Assembly (NCBI RefSeq): GCF_001625305.1
Contig: NW_017802536.1
Coordinates: forward strand, 907,113 to 971,112
DNA: 64,000 nucleotides
Source: Branchiostoma belcheri
Lineage: Eukaryota > Chordata > Leptocardii > Amphioxiformes > Branchiostomatidae
Reading direction: 5' to 3'
In this document: one piece after another, positions 11,930-24,000 of the stretch
How positions within the stretch are numbered: position 1 is the first letter of the stretch
Layout of the letters: each line of letters begins with the position of its first letter
Program-made: the position numbers and the translations under genes
The notes under the pieces: model-generated
Seen by the model: only the letters and a program-made list of their open reading frames with translations
Database searches by the model: none
What the model was told of the DNA's origin: nothing

Positions 11930-14900
11930 TAAGTCAGTTCATGGCTTTATTAAAAGTTATAAGGCATTAACGGATATCGCGGATCCAAGTGAGCCACCAA
12001 AGAAAAAACCTAAAACGCAGCAATCTAAGGCGTTCATGCCGAGAAGACAGCCTCAGCTGAACGATAAATGCCATAACTGTGACAGTAAAGGCCATTGGGC
12101 CAGGGATTACCCTAAAGCCAGTAAAAAAGAGTAAGTTTTTTTGCTTTGACAAGGTAAAAGTAATGATGTATACAACGCCCAGTGGGGTAGGTTTCTGACT
12201 GTAAAACCTCTAAAACCTTGATTGGATCCTATGTAAAGGATATGTGATGGTGAAAGTGAATTTGTATACAACTGTTCACCTTACGCATTCAGGAGTATGT
12301 TTCTGACTGTAGAATTTTTGAGAACGTAAATGGATCCTATGGTAAGAATATGTGATGGTGAAAGTGAATATGTATACAACTGTTCACCTTACGCATTCAG
12401 GAGTATGTTTCTGACTGTAGAATTTTTGAGAACGTAAATGGATCCTATGGTAAGAATATGTGATGGTGAAAGTGAATATGTACACAATTGTTCACTTACG
12501 CATTCAGTAGTATTTTGGAGTATTTTTAAAACATTAATGGATCCTGTGGTAAGAATATGCATGTGATGGTGAAGGTTAATATGTACACAACTGTTCACCC
12601 TACGTTTTCTGGAGTAGGTTTCTGACTATAGAACGTCTGACAACATAAATGGATCCTTTGAAAATGATATTTGACTACGGAACGGAATGGACAGAGTGAA
12701 TAAACAGTATGCAGTACCTTTTGTCTTTACGGATTCTTTTAATCGCACACCGCTGACTACCGTAGATGTGGGAAGCGCCTAGCTATGGAAAGTATATTAT
12801 TATTATTATAAAGGTTTACGGGTGTGGATAGATATTCGTATCAGTTTGCAATGGCCAACCTAGGAACAGCTCTAGATGGGGCTTTTGTGGGCTGGTAGAA
12901 GTCAATTTAACAGGATTGTCAGGAATTTAACAGGATGGTCAGGAAGTATGGTGCAACTGGTGACTATAGCTTTATTTATTGCAGATGGGTTCTGGGACTA
13001 CACAACTCATCAAAGAATTCGAGCTACGTCATCCATTTGACCTGTTTGAAGCCTATCGAGTATCGTAAATACTCGTACTAAGGATAAAACTAAGAAAGCT
13101 TTAGTCTTCCCATGTATCTTGTACGTCGCGGCAGGAAAGTTGAAAGAATTGGCGTAGTCCTTACTGTTTAGAGATGCTGACACGTTCCGAGCAGGGGAAA
13201 TCCATAGTCATGTCAGAGAATGGGATGCAATACTTGGGAGAAGATAGTTCTTCCCAGATGGTAAGAAACTGGATAAGGCTTGGCGTGTCTATGTACGACT
13301 TTATTCGGCCTTTTTCGGGAAAATTTAAAGGAAAGTCGTACACAAAGGTACCACCCCACCCCCCTGTACTTACCAAACCTTGCCAGTTGAGAACCATTCG
13401 CAGAATTTGTGGCAGACTCCATTCGAGCTAGAACTCAGTTGTGGAGTGAATAAGATATGTCGGTAGGGGGCACTATCAAACAAAGTGTGATGATAAGAGT
13501 GGATATGACCATGTTTTCATCACAGAGGGGAGCAAACCATTGGTGGGTTTCCAATGAGGGGGGAGTCTGGTACACATTCTCGACGATTACATTTGGCTGG
13601 AAGGGGAGTGCTTTTTTCTATCAAACCATAGGGAATGTGGTGATGCACCGAATCAGAGCATCGAGAGTACCTTCATCCTTATATATAGATGATAGGGACG
13701 CGGGGCAGTTGTTGGTGCAGGATAGAGGGCATGAAGGGAATATGGAAAGAGAGAAGGGAATGACAAAGCCCTATCGAGAGGCCGCGGAAGCAGCGGTATT
13801 CATTATGTGTAGTGTTTTGGTAAGTGTGGGGATTTTCATAGGTATAGATAAGTCACAGCTAGACCCAGAGCAGTATCTGGAATTTTTGGGTCTGGGGGCT
13901 GACTCGATTCTTATGGCATTTAGACTTCCAGTTTAATAGGAAGAAGGTCTCTTTCGTGGAGTTGCGAGAGGACATTTTAAGGCGAGAACAGGTGACCGTC
14001 GAGGTGTTACAGAAATTGGCGGGAAAGATTGTCTCCTTTGGTTTGGCGGTCCCAGCTGTACGTCTCTATTGTAGGGAAATGTTAGAAGCGATAAGACAGG
14101 CACAGGTAGGCGGAAATGCGTGGATCTCAATCCGCGGCCCGGTTAGGAGCCAGATCGAATTCTGGAGATTTCTAGATCAGTGGGAAGGGCACGTTCCTTG
14201 GAGGAAGGAGAATCACGAGGTAGTGACATTATCCTCCGACGCCTCTGGATTTAAATGGGCAGGATCGTGGACAACAGAAGAAGGGTTAGTGCAATTTGCT
14301 GATTCCTGGCAGGGACAAGAGCAAGAGGAGATCATAGCAGTGAAGGAGACAGAAGCCTTAAGAAGGGTTTTAGTATCGGCAGAGGAGAGAGTGCGTAATA
14401 AAAGAGTGAATGCTTTCGTAGATAATACTAATATAAAGCATGCATGGGAGAATCAGGGAGGGAAAAGTATTAGGTTACCAAGGGCAATAGTAGCCTTGTG
14501 GGAGACAGTAGTACAGCTTAACATTGATTTATGTCTGAATCACGTACCGTCGGATTGTGGGTGCCAGCTAGTAGATGTACACATTGCGGTTACCCTAACG
14601 ACTTTGACTTCAATTTTTGCCAAAAGTGTGGTAATCCTAAAAGGGTGGAAGTCAGGTCAGTTGACCATTCAAAGATAGAAAAGAGGTTAGAAGAGATTTT
14701 GATGACGCAGGAGGATACAGCATTTTGCAAGCAAAACAGAGCCATTGTAGATTTATTGACCGATTTTCTGAAAACTCTCTCCCCACCGAAAACGCTGGAC
14801 ACTGCAGCTCCGGTAGATAGTGAGGGTTCTCATTTGGAAAGACGGACAAGGGAAGACTAAAGTGCATGTTGGAAGTTGTAATAGAGCTGAGAGGAATTGT

Positions 14901-15760
14901 GGATGTCCGAGCAGGTTGGCGTTTATAACGGTGCATTCATATGTTGGAAAACTCAGGGAGATTTTCATCGACAGGGGAAGGGGAGAGTGGGACGAGAGGT
15001 AAGGCATAGGAAACCCGGCCGCAGGTAAGTTGTTAAAGTCCTATCTCTCGTCGATAACTGCAGAGCAGCTGAGCCAGGGTATGACACCCAGACAGGCTAA
15101 ACCGGTCTTTCTGGACAAAAATATAAAGGTATGTAAACATATCTTTGATAGAATCCCGCAAGAGAAGTGTTATACGTTAGCGAGAGATCAAGCTTTTTTT
15201 AAGGCAGCTTTCTTCTCAGGGGATAGGATAGCGGATTTAATGAGGACGAGAACAACAGAAGTATTCAAGATGCAGTCAGGATCCTTAATCATGAATCACG
15301 TGTTTGGGAAAACATTGAGAGATGTGAGAACCAATACGTTCATTTTGTAGACAATGTATCTATCGCTAAGCAGTTATCTATCAGCCGGAAGGATCTCTGT
15401 TTAGGTCCACTTCGAAAAAGGGAAGGTGCAGCTGAGCAACCGTCATCCTCAACAATAGGCAACACGTTCCGGCGATATCTACAAAAGTTAGGGATCGACG
15501 AGGGAGAGACACTGCATGGGTGCAGGTCAGGATGTGCGATCTCCCTTCACATGGCCGGAGCATCGGACAGAGAGTTGATGGACCACGTCGGATGGTTCAC
15601 GGGAAGGACGGCATCCCATTACATGAAAATCACACAGGTTATGGAACCAGGAGGCCCCGCAGCGCGTATAGCTTCACAGGAAGTCAGGCAGGCGGGGAAG
15701 ACACATGAAGAGAACAACGAGTTACAAATGTACGAGGGCTGAAACACGCCTTTGATTTCT
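11930..15760 (+). mobile_element. DIRS-like tyrosine-recombinase retrotransposon (fossil, broken)
   Basis: Parts appear in order on the plus strand: the end of an ORF1 with a CCHC-type zinc-knuckle region (about 11960-12135), a tandem-repeat array (12180-12670), reverse transcriptase with a YIDDR active-site block (about 13450-13920), RNase H (about 14220-14460), a zinc-ribbon-like CTHCGYPN ... FCQKCG segment, and a tyrosine recombinase (about 15030-15740) ending in the usual HVGW ... HYMKI region. RT plus RNase H plus tyrosine recombinase is diagnostic of the DIRS order. The copy is clearly broken in several places. I could not define the terminal repeats, so the ends are approximate. Divergence suggests a moderately old insertion. 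Confidence 0.75.
12180..12670 (+). repeat. Tandem array of a 108-bp unit
   Basis: About four and a half copies. The TCTGACTGT block recurs at 12194, 12302 and 12410, and a diverged form near 12618. Each unit also has a GGATCCTATGGTAAGAATATG block and a TGTTCACCTTACGCATTCAG block. The two central copies are almost identical; outer ones are diverged. It lies between the ORF1 tail and the RT of the DIRS-like element. Confidence 0.85.
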
Positions 15761-16047
15761 CTCAAGTTTGAGAAAGCGGAAATATCTTCTCTTGCAGAGT
15801 AGTCCCATAGCTTGCAATAATGTAAGAAAGAGATGAATATATCTGTTGTGAGTTTTTACCTCTGTCGTGGTACGTGTTCGAAGAAAAAAAGGAAATTATT
15901 TTATTAAGAAAGGGTCTTGGTTTTATTTGAGACGGTTAGAGGAAATGAAAAGTACGCCTATTTTACAAAGGGGAGATTTTTGTGTTTTGTGTGGGGATAA
16001 TGTGGGGTTTTTGGAGATGACAGGAAAATGTGGATATGAGATGGGAT
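15761..16047. other. No gene seen
   Basis: Sequence between the DIRS-like element and the GA microsatellite. An AT-rich 3'-flank-like stretch; nothing I can assign. Confidence 0.5.
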
Positions 16048-16062
16048 AGAAGAAGAAGAAGA

Positions 16063-16113
<51 letters not shown>
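16048..16113. repeat. (GAA)n then (GA)n microsatellite
   Basis: A short GAA/AGA run (about 16048-16067) passes into an almost pure GA run of about 45 nt, interrupted once by AAA. It lies directly against the 5' edge of a truncated LINE. Confidence 0.9.
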
Positions 16114-16114
<1 letters not shown>

Positions 16115-16117
16115 CTC

Positions 16118-17312
16118 CAAGAATATCTACTTTCTCCCAGCAACCAGTTTGGTTTCAAAAAAACGACATAACACTGACCTTTGTGTATTTGCCTTAAAGG
16201 AGATCATCCACTACTACCGTCAGAGGGTCTTTTTGGTCCTTGTGTGTTTTTTTACATGCCTCAAAGGCATTCGATAGAGTTAACCACTGGACGCTGTTTA
16301 AGAAACTTATAGATCGAGGTACTCGCATATACCTAGTGAGATTCCTTGTTGTTTGGTATAATACCTTGTGTTTTCTGTACGTTGGGCCCAAACCCTATCA
16401 GATACTTTAATTGCGTGTAACGGACTGCACCAGGGCAGCCTTCTGTCACCAATTTTGTTTAATGTATATGTTTCCGACTTAAGCGCAGAGCTGAGAAGGA
16501 CAGGACTGGGTTGCTGTGTGGGAACTACTGTGATTAATCATCTTATGTATGCGGATGACATTTGCCTCATCTGTCCCTCCGTCAAAGGGCTTCAGAAGCT
16601 AATTTACATTTGTGAGCACGTGGGAGCGGACATTGATATGCTGTTCAACGTAAATAAAACTATGTGTATGTATTTTGCGTACCACCGCTTCCGCTTGCAC
16701 GACGTACCACCACAACTGATGATGTACGGATCCATTTTATGAGAGTATCTTAGGTCTGCCAACTACCTTGATTATCATATTACTCCAAATCTTTCTGATG
16801 ACCAAGCGATGCAGAGTCAGAATAGAAGCTTATATGCTAGAGCGAATTCGCTTATACGTGGATTCCGTTACTGCTCTGTTGACTGAGGTAAAGCGCATAT
16901 TGTTCGGTAGCTATTGTGCCAGTCTGTATTGTGCTCAACGCTGGTCTGATTATAGTGTGGGCGTTATATCTAAGTTACGAGTGGCTTATAATGGAGCCCT
17001 TAAGCTGCTGCGTGGTGTGAGCAGACAGTCCAGTACTAGTTTACTTTTCGCAAACAACAGGCTTGACACATTTGACACTAAGCGTCGTAAACTATCCCAT
17101 TCGGTCGTTTCCCGGTTGCTTTCTTCTGAGAACTCCATTATACATACTCTTGCCCACTCCGACTGTTTTTATCTTAGCCCATTTTGGAGGCATTATGTCA
17201 ATCTTGTCTTTTTAAGTTAGTTATTTAGATAGTAGTATTTTATCTACTTAGTCCTTTTTCTGTATTTTATATTCCTGTTTGGCCTGAAATAAAGTTTAAA
17301 TAAATAAAAAAT
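16118..17312 (+). mobile_element. LINE fragment with RT, 5' truncated
   Basis: Readable pieces in shifting frames give an NQFGF start near 16140, a KAFDRVNHW-like block near 16265, then in one frame (16368-16742) GLHQGSLLSPILFNVYVSDL and catalytic LMYADDICLICPS near 16545-16575. A second frame (16768-17217) carries the C-terminal LYCAQRWSDYSVG and KLRVAYNGALKLL region and stops at 17220. The 3' end has AATAAA near 17289 and AAATAA-type tail units. At least three frame changes make it inactive. Confidence 0.75.
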
Positions 17313-17835
17313 AGCATGATCTAAAATCATGTAAAATATTAAATAAAATAAAATCTTGTACGTCTTGTTATAAAAGGATAAAAGAGCAGGGAGTTCTCAC
17401 CAACAGATGTCATGGGCAGATAAGTACTTATTTCTATAATATCCTCTTCATGTTCGAAAAAAAATGTATTGGCATCCTTAAATTTTGAAGAAAAAATGGC
17501 CATAGGTTACCCGCTATGACCCCTAACCAGGGTGAAAATACATGATACAAACTGCTCCTTAAGACAAGAACTGATCCCTTCGTAATAGAAAAATTCCAAG
17601 GTCATCGACAAAAAACTGGTACCACTAAACTGACCCAGCGGTCGACCCATCAGCCTACCCCCAGCCATAGGCAAAGTACGTAGTCAAGAAAATAGCTCAG
17701 AAACAAATCCAAAGCTACCTTCTCAATGGCATCATCTAAGGTTGCAACGTGCGTACAAGAAACATCACTCCACATTAAGTGCTTTGATTTAGATGACTGA
17801 CTGACTGGCTGGCTGAAGGAGACATAGTAGCAGCA
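17313..17835. other. No gene seen
   Basis: AT-rich sequence without a supported ORF or repeat structure. Confidence 0.5.
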
Positions 17836-18045
17836 GTCGACGTAGTCAATCACGATATCTTATTAGCATTCAACAATCTTGCTGTAAGTTGGACAGGTTG
17901 TTACTTTAGGGGTAGGGAACAAGCTGTTTGGATTCATGGGAACTTCTCGACATCAAGAACAAACACACGTGGAGTTCCCTAGGGTAGCTGCTTAGGGCTC
18001 TTGCTGTTCTGCCTTATAATAATAAACGGTAGTAAAATGCGACAC
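17836..18045 (+). mobile_element. Short LINE RT fragment
   Basis: The plus strand reads VDVVNHDILLAFNNLA, then REQAVWIHGN and TRGVP followed by a stop where Q-G-S is expected, then CLGLLLFCLIIIN. This is the RT region from the first catalytic aspartate block to the G-V-P-Q-G block. It is too short for a clade call. Confidence 0.6.
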
Positions 18046-18299
18046 GTCTGATATCGTTCCGTAAACAACCCAATCCCGAAACACTGTGTGTCAGGGCCCT
18101 TACACCATCACTAGAACACAGAATTATGCACGGTATGCAGCTCTCTCACAAAATCAGAATATTCATGAACATGAATTTGTGTTTTAAAGTAAAGAATAAA
18201 AATTTTAGTGGCTTCTAAATGCAAACAAATGGCAGCATGGAGCTTAAGAACCACCGGTTACAAACTCAGACCTGCTAGTGGTAGACTTCGCCATGGGAA

Positions 18300-19585
18300 A
18301 ATCTCTGTATGCAAAGCAGACATAACTGCAGAGATGGAAGCTGAATGTTCAATTCAACATAACCAGCAAAAATAAGACCCTCATGGCAATTACTATACAG
18401 CAAAACATTCCACCGATACTGCCAGCTTCTTGTAACGACGCTAACTCTCAATCACACCGTAAGTCTCGTGGTTGTGAACCAAACAGTATAACAACACGGT
18501 CACGCAAACACACTCAACCTCACTTTACGGCACGCCAGACTAAGATGGCGCTAGAGATGACAAAAACGCTCATTTGATATACATCCGCAACAACATAGTT
18601 TTACGCAAATCATACAAAATACCCAAATCATGTCTTAATATTGAGATACTGAACGCACACATTAAATTAAAGAAGGACGTAGTAAATAGAGCAATTCTGT
18701 CACCTTCTACAACACTTCAGGCTTGTTTGCAGAGCGAACTATATTTTCTCCGTACATGGATATTTATCGCCGATGACAGTGAAACAACAACATTAGTACG
18801 TGTGCAAAGGGCCAGATCAATTTACTTACATTGACGAAATCAAGGCATAGACGACAATAGTGGTCTCATTTTGTAGCAAACCTTTGTAATGCCTGAATCC
18901 CTGTTTTGTGCATATTTTTGTTGTGTTCCACGCATATTAACTCACCGTAGTTGACTTTTTGTTAAAAAAATACCTATGTCCTAGTTGGGCACATTCCCTA
19001 ATGGTGATTGGCACGAGTGGAACAAGAGTTGCTTTACGGCGTAGCATCTGATTGGTGATGGTAGGTAATTAGATTAAAAATAATAGGTTCACCAGGTGAT
19101 AAGGCCGGAACCCATCACAGCTGTTGCAGCATCACTATTGTGGTATGCATGGACGACAGAAAGTAGTTCTCCCAAGGGCCAGAAACGATACACCTCATTG
19201 TTACGACAGTGTATGAAGTTCAAGGCTTTTATGGTCAAGCTGCTTACGACTTGCATTATGCACAGAGTATTCAAGCTCTTTTTTTGAATTTCACTGCAGT
19301 TGGAGGCTCGTAGAATTATCCTGCGGATGGATACATTACGAGTTCTTTGGAAGAAAGCCATTTCGCGTCAGTGCAGTTGTGAGGGTCGTTGGGAGAAGCT
19401 GTGTGTCGCTGTTGTCCGACTCTGCGCTTCTCTTGGTATAGAAGTAGTGCTCTTCTACAACTACCTTTGTGTAGGTCTGTGACGATACGCAAACTCTATG
19501 GCTGTTACAGTGCTCTGCTACTGGTGTAGGGGAGATGCAAGGTTGTTTTCCTGAGAACTTGGCCTGCTTGTAAATGCCGACTGGG
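18300..19585 (+). repeat. Long diverged repeat, copy 1 (pairs with 46615-47885)
   Basis: Collinear similarity in direct orientation with 46615-47885, offset about 28.3 kb throughout. Matching blocks include ACTGYCAGCTTCTT (about 18420 / 46738), a CCGTACATGRATATTTA block with GACAGTGAAACARCA (about 18753 / 47092), TCTGATTGGTRATGG with CACCAGGTGATAA-like sequence (about 19048 / 47368), and GGAGGCTCGTA ... GCGGATGGATA with a CTACAACTACCTT-type block (about 19300-19480 / 47620-47785). Conserved blocks alternate with strongly diverged spacers. No conserved reading frame is obvious. It could be an old segmental duplication, a long terminal-type repeat, or regulatory DNA of paralogous genes. Confidence 0.65.
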
Positions 19586-20070
19586 GCTCGCTCGATTCAG
19601 TCAAGTCCTTCAACACCCCACCACAATTGTAGCAACGGTGGTTTAATGGTTCTGCTTGGCTGTCCTTATATCATAGTCATGTGGCGATTTTTTATTATCA
19701 TGCCTGTATCTTTGAATGCTGATATATTAGTTCTCTTTCCTAATTCGAATCTTTTAGATATTCTTGTTTTCTACCTCTTCCCTTTACTAGAAGTTGCTCT
19801 GAACACATAACCTGTGTTTACTGACAGTCCCAGTTTTTCACACACCTTCCAGTACATCTCCAAACCATATACCGGGCATATGTCCTTATTGCATAGCCTT
19901 TTTATCCCAAACACATTAGGTCTATCTGCCCTAACTGTGTTCCCTCAGTGTGATTGAATGATAACCCCTCTGCATCTTCGTTGACTTTTGTGTGCCCTAA
20001 GTCATGAAACCTATCCTCGCAAACATGGCTAACTTAAAGAAAACACTATCCCTTGCTAATATATAGTATA
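19586..20070. other. No gene seen
   Basis: AT-rich sequence following the repeat; nothing I can assign. Confidence 0.45.
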
Positions 20071-21005
20071 TCACATATCCTTCGTAGAGATAGTTACCTC
20101 TGAGAGCCTCTTCATTATATGTCGTGAGAGTTTTTCCACTTTATCTTTGGATATTGAGATTGCTTGCTCAGTCACAACTAACGCTTTGGCCTGCTCCGTT
20201 TTAACCGCAACCAAATACTCCTTAACCCTTTTATGCGCCGCTGGTTTTCCCGTCCCTAACCCCATATTATAATTACCACTCTTCTAAACGCTCTAAGCTT
20301 CCCGACTAATGTGTCAACTGTCCCCGTTGCTAGCCTACATGGACATAATACACACACAGACGCCTGAGCAGATCCTAAAGATGGACAGTTGCTAAGATGT
20401 ACCTTTGTCTTTCCACTTTTATCATTCCACACAAAAAACCTGAGTACATCTTGAGGGGTATAGCTGATACTAACGTCTTTGACTGGGGAAGGGAAGCCAG
20501 AAAACCTAAGAACTCTTTTTGTAAAGCTGTTTTCTGTTTCATGTATGTAGTGATAGGCTCTTCCATTTGTCTTATTCTCTCATCTAATACATCCACGACT
20601 ACTGGTTGTAATGTAACTTCTTGCCAAAAATTCTTTTCATTTCCAAAATCGTGATCCATGCCATTCCAAGTCTGCCGTCCTGGTTTTAAACACTCATTTC
20701 CGTACAGATTTTATAGAGCCGAGCAATGTTGTCTGTTTTTTCCAAGAGAATAGATGTCTAGCATACGTTCATGTTACTCATTTTTATGTTACGTTCATGT
20801 CCCACTATTTATTATTATTTCTCACTCTGCTCGCTGAACTCGATGCTCCTTTCCTTGTACTCGCACTGTTATCAGGGCATCTTGCACCAAAATGTTCTAC
20901 ACTCCCACACCCATAACATGTCCTAGGCTGCCTCATCGTATAACGCTGGCGAGAATACTTTGTCTGATAGTGATTTAACTGTTTGGCTTTATATAATAGG
21001 TACAT
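20071..21005 (-). mobile_element. Possible retroelement ORF1 remnant with a CCHC-like knuckle
   Basis: On the minus strand a basic peptide contains CYGCGSVEHFGARC, a CCHC-type zinc knuckle, followed by a Ser/Ala/Arg-rich tail (20805-20950). Further downstream on that strand are two other short open stretches without recognised domains. A knuckle followed by a basic low-complexity tail is common at the C-terminus of retroelement ORF1 proteins. Family unknown; looks broken. Low confidence. Confidence 0.35.
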
Positions 21006-22146
21006 AGCTCAGCAAGTTTCTGATAAGCATTGTGTTTTGCTTGATGTCTAGTGATGTGTACAACAGACTGGCTGAAAGAACATGTCTACATTGGTGGTTT
21101 TGTTATTATTCATGGTGTGCACTTCTTTCATTGTTTGAAGTGTACAAAATGCAAGTTTCAGGTCACTTTCTCCAATGCCTTTCTTAGCTCCTGTTATCCT
21201 TCTTTATTCTTTTCTTATGAGGCAGATGTAGAAAACAAGTGCAGCCATCATTTAGGACAAGAGGCAAGCAGACACTTTTATTTACTTGTACTACATATCA
21301 GTAAACATTACGAATTACAAATAACTCATCAAGTAGAAACAGTTGAACTTTTATAAAGTAATGACAGCAACTTACCAACTTGACCGTCTTTCTTGTTAAA
21401 TGACGTTTTCCACAGACCACAAATCAAACAACGTAACGTAACATAAGTCAACTGTTGTAGAATAGTGTACACTTAGTCTGGGCTGTACATGTGGACCGTG
21501 AAAATTAGATCAAGATGCGCAATAGCTTCTTTTGACTTTCCCTCAGACACAAGACTGGAGATCACGAACAGTGGAGGAGAAAGACGCTTTGCGTTTGGTA
21601 CCTTTCTTATGAGTCCCAGTTCCACTTTGGCTACAAGATTTAGATGGCAAACGGTGCTCTTGTTGCCTGAAAATGTTTCTGTTTTGACTTCAGAAAAGTA
21701 CACACAAAATGTTGAAAGAGGACAACTTTGCTCGACAGTGGTCCGTCTGGTACATTATTAAACATACGACTTACTATAGTTATATAGTATCCCGGATATA
21801 AAAGAAGTAAATAACAGGATGGCGTATTTTCACTACAATCTTGTCATTATTCAATACATCATGACACAAATTATCCAAAATAAACAACATAACACTATTC
21901 TTAGCGTGGCAGACAGTTGGGTCTGTTAAAGATGTCTGAAGTGCCATTAAATGTTGTCCCTGACTGACTTGTAATTAGGACGCACACACTCCTGTATGGA
22001 GGTTTGAGAGGAGCAGAGATAAGCGTGTAGTTTGTCATACACAATATATTCCAAAAGCCATGCGTACATACAAATTTTTGTCATTTTTTATTCGTGGCGT
22101 CAGGTTCGTTTTTTTTTTTGCAATTTTGAGCAAAGTGGCAGTTTTT
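21006..22146. other. No gene recognised
   Basis: Several short ORFs on both strands (for example 21051-21356 plus and 21473-21703 minus) have no recognisable motif. I would not annotate them. Confidence 0.4.
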
Positions 22147-22512
22147 TTTGCACCTGAAGCATTTATCTCCTGGCTCTATTTCCCCTCCCCCCATTTCTCA
22201 TTGGAGTTATTGCCATAGAGACCTCGCTCATGGCCGTGCCTGCCCTAGGCATCTTGCCCAGAAACTTGACAAATTGTGCAATGTCTTTGGCCACTTGCTT
22301 CACGAGCCCGCTACCAAACTGGTTAACCACAAGCTGTTTAAAAAACTCTTCCTCGACCAAGGATGTGATCTAGTCCAGGATCACCGAGTACTACTGCGCC
22401 TTGGCGTGGGTCTCTCTGCGTGCCTGGCCCACTGCATATACTATATAATAATATAATTCATCATACTGCCAGGTCTTTTGTTTATGTTTACGCTTAGAAT
22501 CCATGCCATTTT
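22147..22512 (-). mobile_element. Possible N-terminal ORF1-like remnant
   Basis: The minus strand from about 22504 reads MDSKRKHKQKTWQYDELYYY and later EEEFFKQLVVNQFGSGLVKQ with a PRAGTAMSEV stretch, in one broken frame. It may belong with the CCHC piece at 20.8-21.0 kb, which lies downstream on the same strand, but this is inference. Unrecognised family. Confidence 0.25.
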
Positions 22513-23280
22513 ACTGGGAAAAACATCGGCCGGACACAGTGCACGGGGAGGCCGGGTTATTAGCGTTTTGCTTACGGAATGATATCATACTTTTGTCGGG
22601 TTTTCAGTACAGTTAATCCCGATATTAGAGCCGACACAAATCCACAAACTCGGCCTTGTCCATGGAATACGGCTGTCGTTTTCCCGGCCGTCTTCCGATA
22701 CATTTTGGAACAATGTCGGATAAGTATCAGTGTGTTTCATCCACAGGTCAGGTGGGGTCAATATACTGTAGTCGTCCTGATTAGCAAAATTTTGGTCAAA
22801 CCTTGCTTTCTTTCCGGCAACTGCCTTTCAAGTAATATCAATAAAGGTTCTGAGGCATTTCTGTCTGCTTGTTTCAGGATGACTTTTCTGAAGTTTTACT
22901 TCTGAAGCCTACAGCTGACCGTCATGAAGGGCATTTGTTTCTTCATTATCTAGAGCTTGATATTCTCTGTCTGGATTTTCTTACACTGTTCATTTCTGTC
23001 CTTGCTCACTAAATCACCAGTAACTTTATCATGATGATGGACATATTCTTCTTATGTTCCTGACTAACGGTAACGGGTGGCCAAGGAGGACTGCCACGTA
23101 CCTTCATGGATCATGAAACAACATCCTGGCAAATGAAAAGTACTTTCGACACTTTTGCATGTACTCCATTATGTTGACGTGGTTTGTTATTCACGGTAAC
23201 TTAAACTGTTCATGATAAATTACATTGTGGACAACGTCAATAAGAGTACAATAAACACAGTACAAGAAATATCCCTCCAA
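22513..23280. other. No gene seen
   Basis: I find no supported coding sequence or repeat structure here. Confidence 0.45.
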
Positions 23281-24000
23281 AAACATTTATTCTAATAAGA
23301 AATACATGTCATAATCAATAAAACATACAATTTAATCATATCTAATTAACAACAGAGAACTGAAGTAATAAAGTAAGATAACGGTACAAGTATTCATAAA
23401 TGATTAAAAATCTTAAACAAATAATACTAAAAATAATACAAAAAATTAATAATAATTATAATAACTAATTATACAAAACTGAAAATTACGTAAAAAAATG
23501 CGCCCACGAACACGACCCTCTGCCCTTGAGACCCTCCCTCCCCGCCCTCGTCCTCGTCTTCCCCGCCCTCCCCGTCCACGCCGTCCTCGTCCTGAATGAA
23601 TGAATGAACAAACAAACAATGGATGCATGAATGAATAAACGAATGAATGCTCCATTATCACCAATATTATATCTCCGAATATAACACTACACGCCAACAA
23701 CACGGTCCTGCACCATACGCGTACAGATGTGACATGAACTTTTATTAAAACTTACCAGCTCCGTTACTTCCTACTGCACTTGAGTTGGGGACTCCTCGTG
23801 CACCTCCCACTGAAGAAAACCAAACGAACCAAACAATTAATAAACGAATGAATGCTCCATTATCATCAATATTATATCTCCGAATATAACACTACACGCC
23901 AACAAGACGGTCCTGCACCATACGCGTACAAATGTGACATGAACATTAAAACTTACCCGCTCCGTTAACTGCACTTGAGCTCCCTACACTGAAACCTGGC
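23281..24000 (-). CDS. 3' end of a Gly/Ser- and Arg/Gly-rich multi-exon gene (unrecognised)
   Basis: Three minus-strand exons join in phase 1 throughout: about 23959-23997 (GFSVGSSSAVNGA), about 23758-23811 (VGGARGVPNSSAVGSNGA) and about 23452-23593 (an RGRRGRGGRGRRGRGRGG stretch, then SRAEGRVRGRIFLRNF and a TAA stop). Donors are GTAAGTTTTAAT and acceptors AG. A minus-strand AATAAA lies near 23287-23292, fitting a 3' UTR end. The first two exons sit in a 205-bp tandem duplication, so one exon was copied with its intron. RG-rich tails usually bind RNA or are arginine-methylated; the function here is unknown. Upstream exons were not identified. Confidence 0.5.
23634..24000. repeat. 205-bp tandem duplication containing an exon
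   Basis: The copy from 23634 and the copy from 23839 share nearly identical sequence for about 100 bp (AATAAACGAATGAATGCTCC through ACGCGTACARATGTGACATG), then continue into the two related short exons, which have diverged more and differ by small indels. The near identity of the intronic part suggests a fairly recent event. Confidence 0.85.

Noticed and set aside
12180-12670. Satellite or host centromeric-type array
   Set aside because: Only four to five copies, and it sits between parts of a DIRS-like element.
15923-16158. Minus-strand Ser/Leu-repeat ORFs
   Set aside because: Translation of the GA/GAA microsatellite only.
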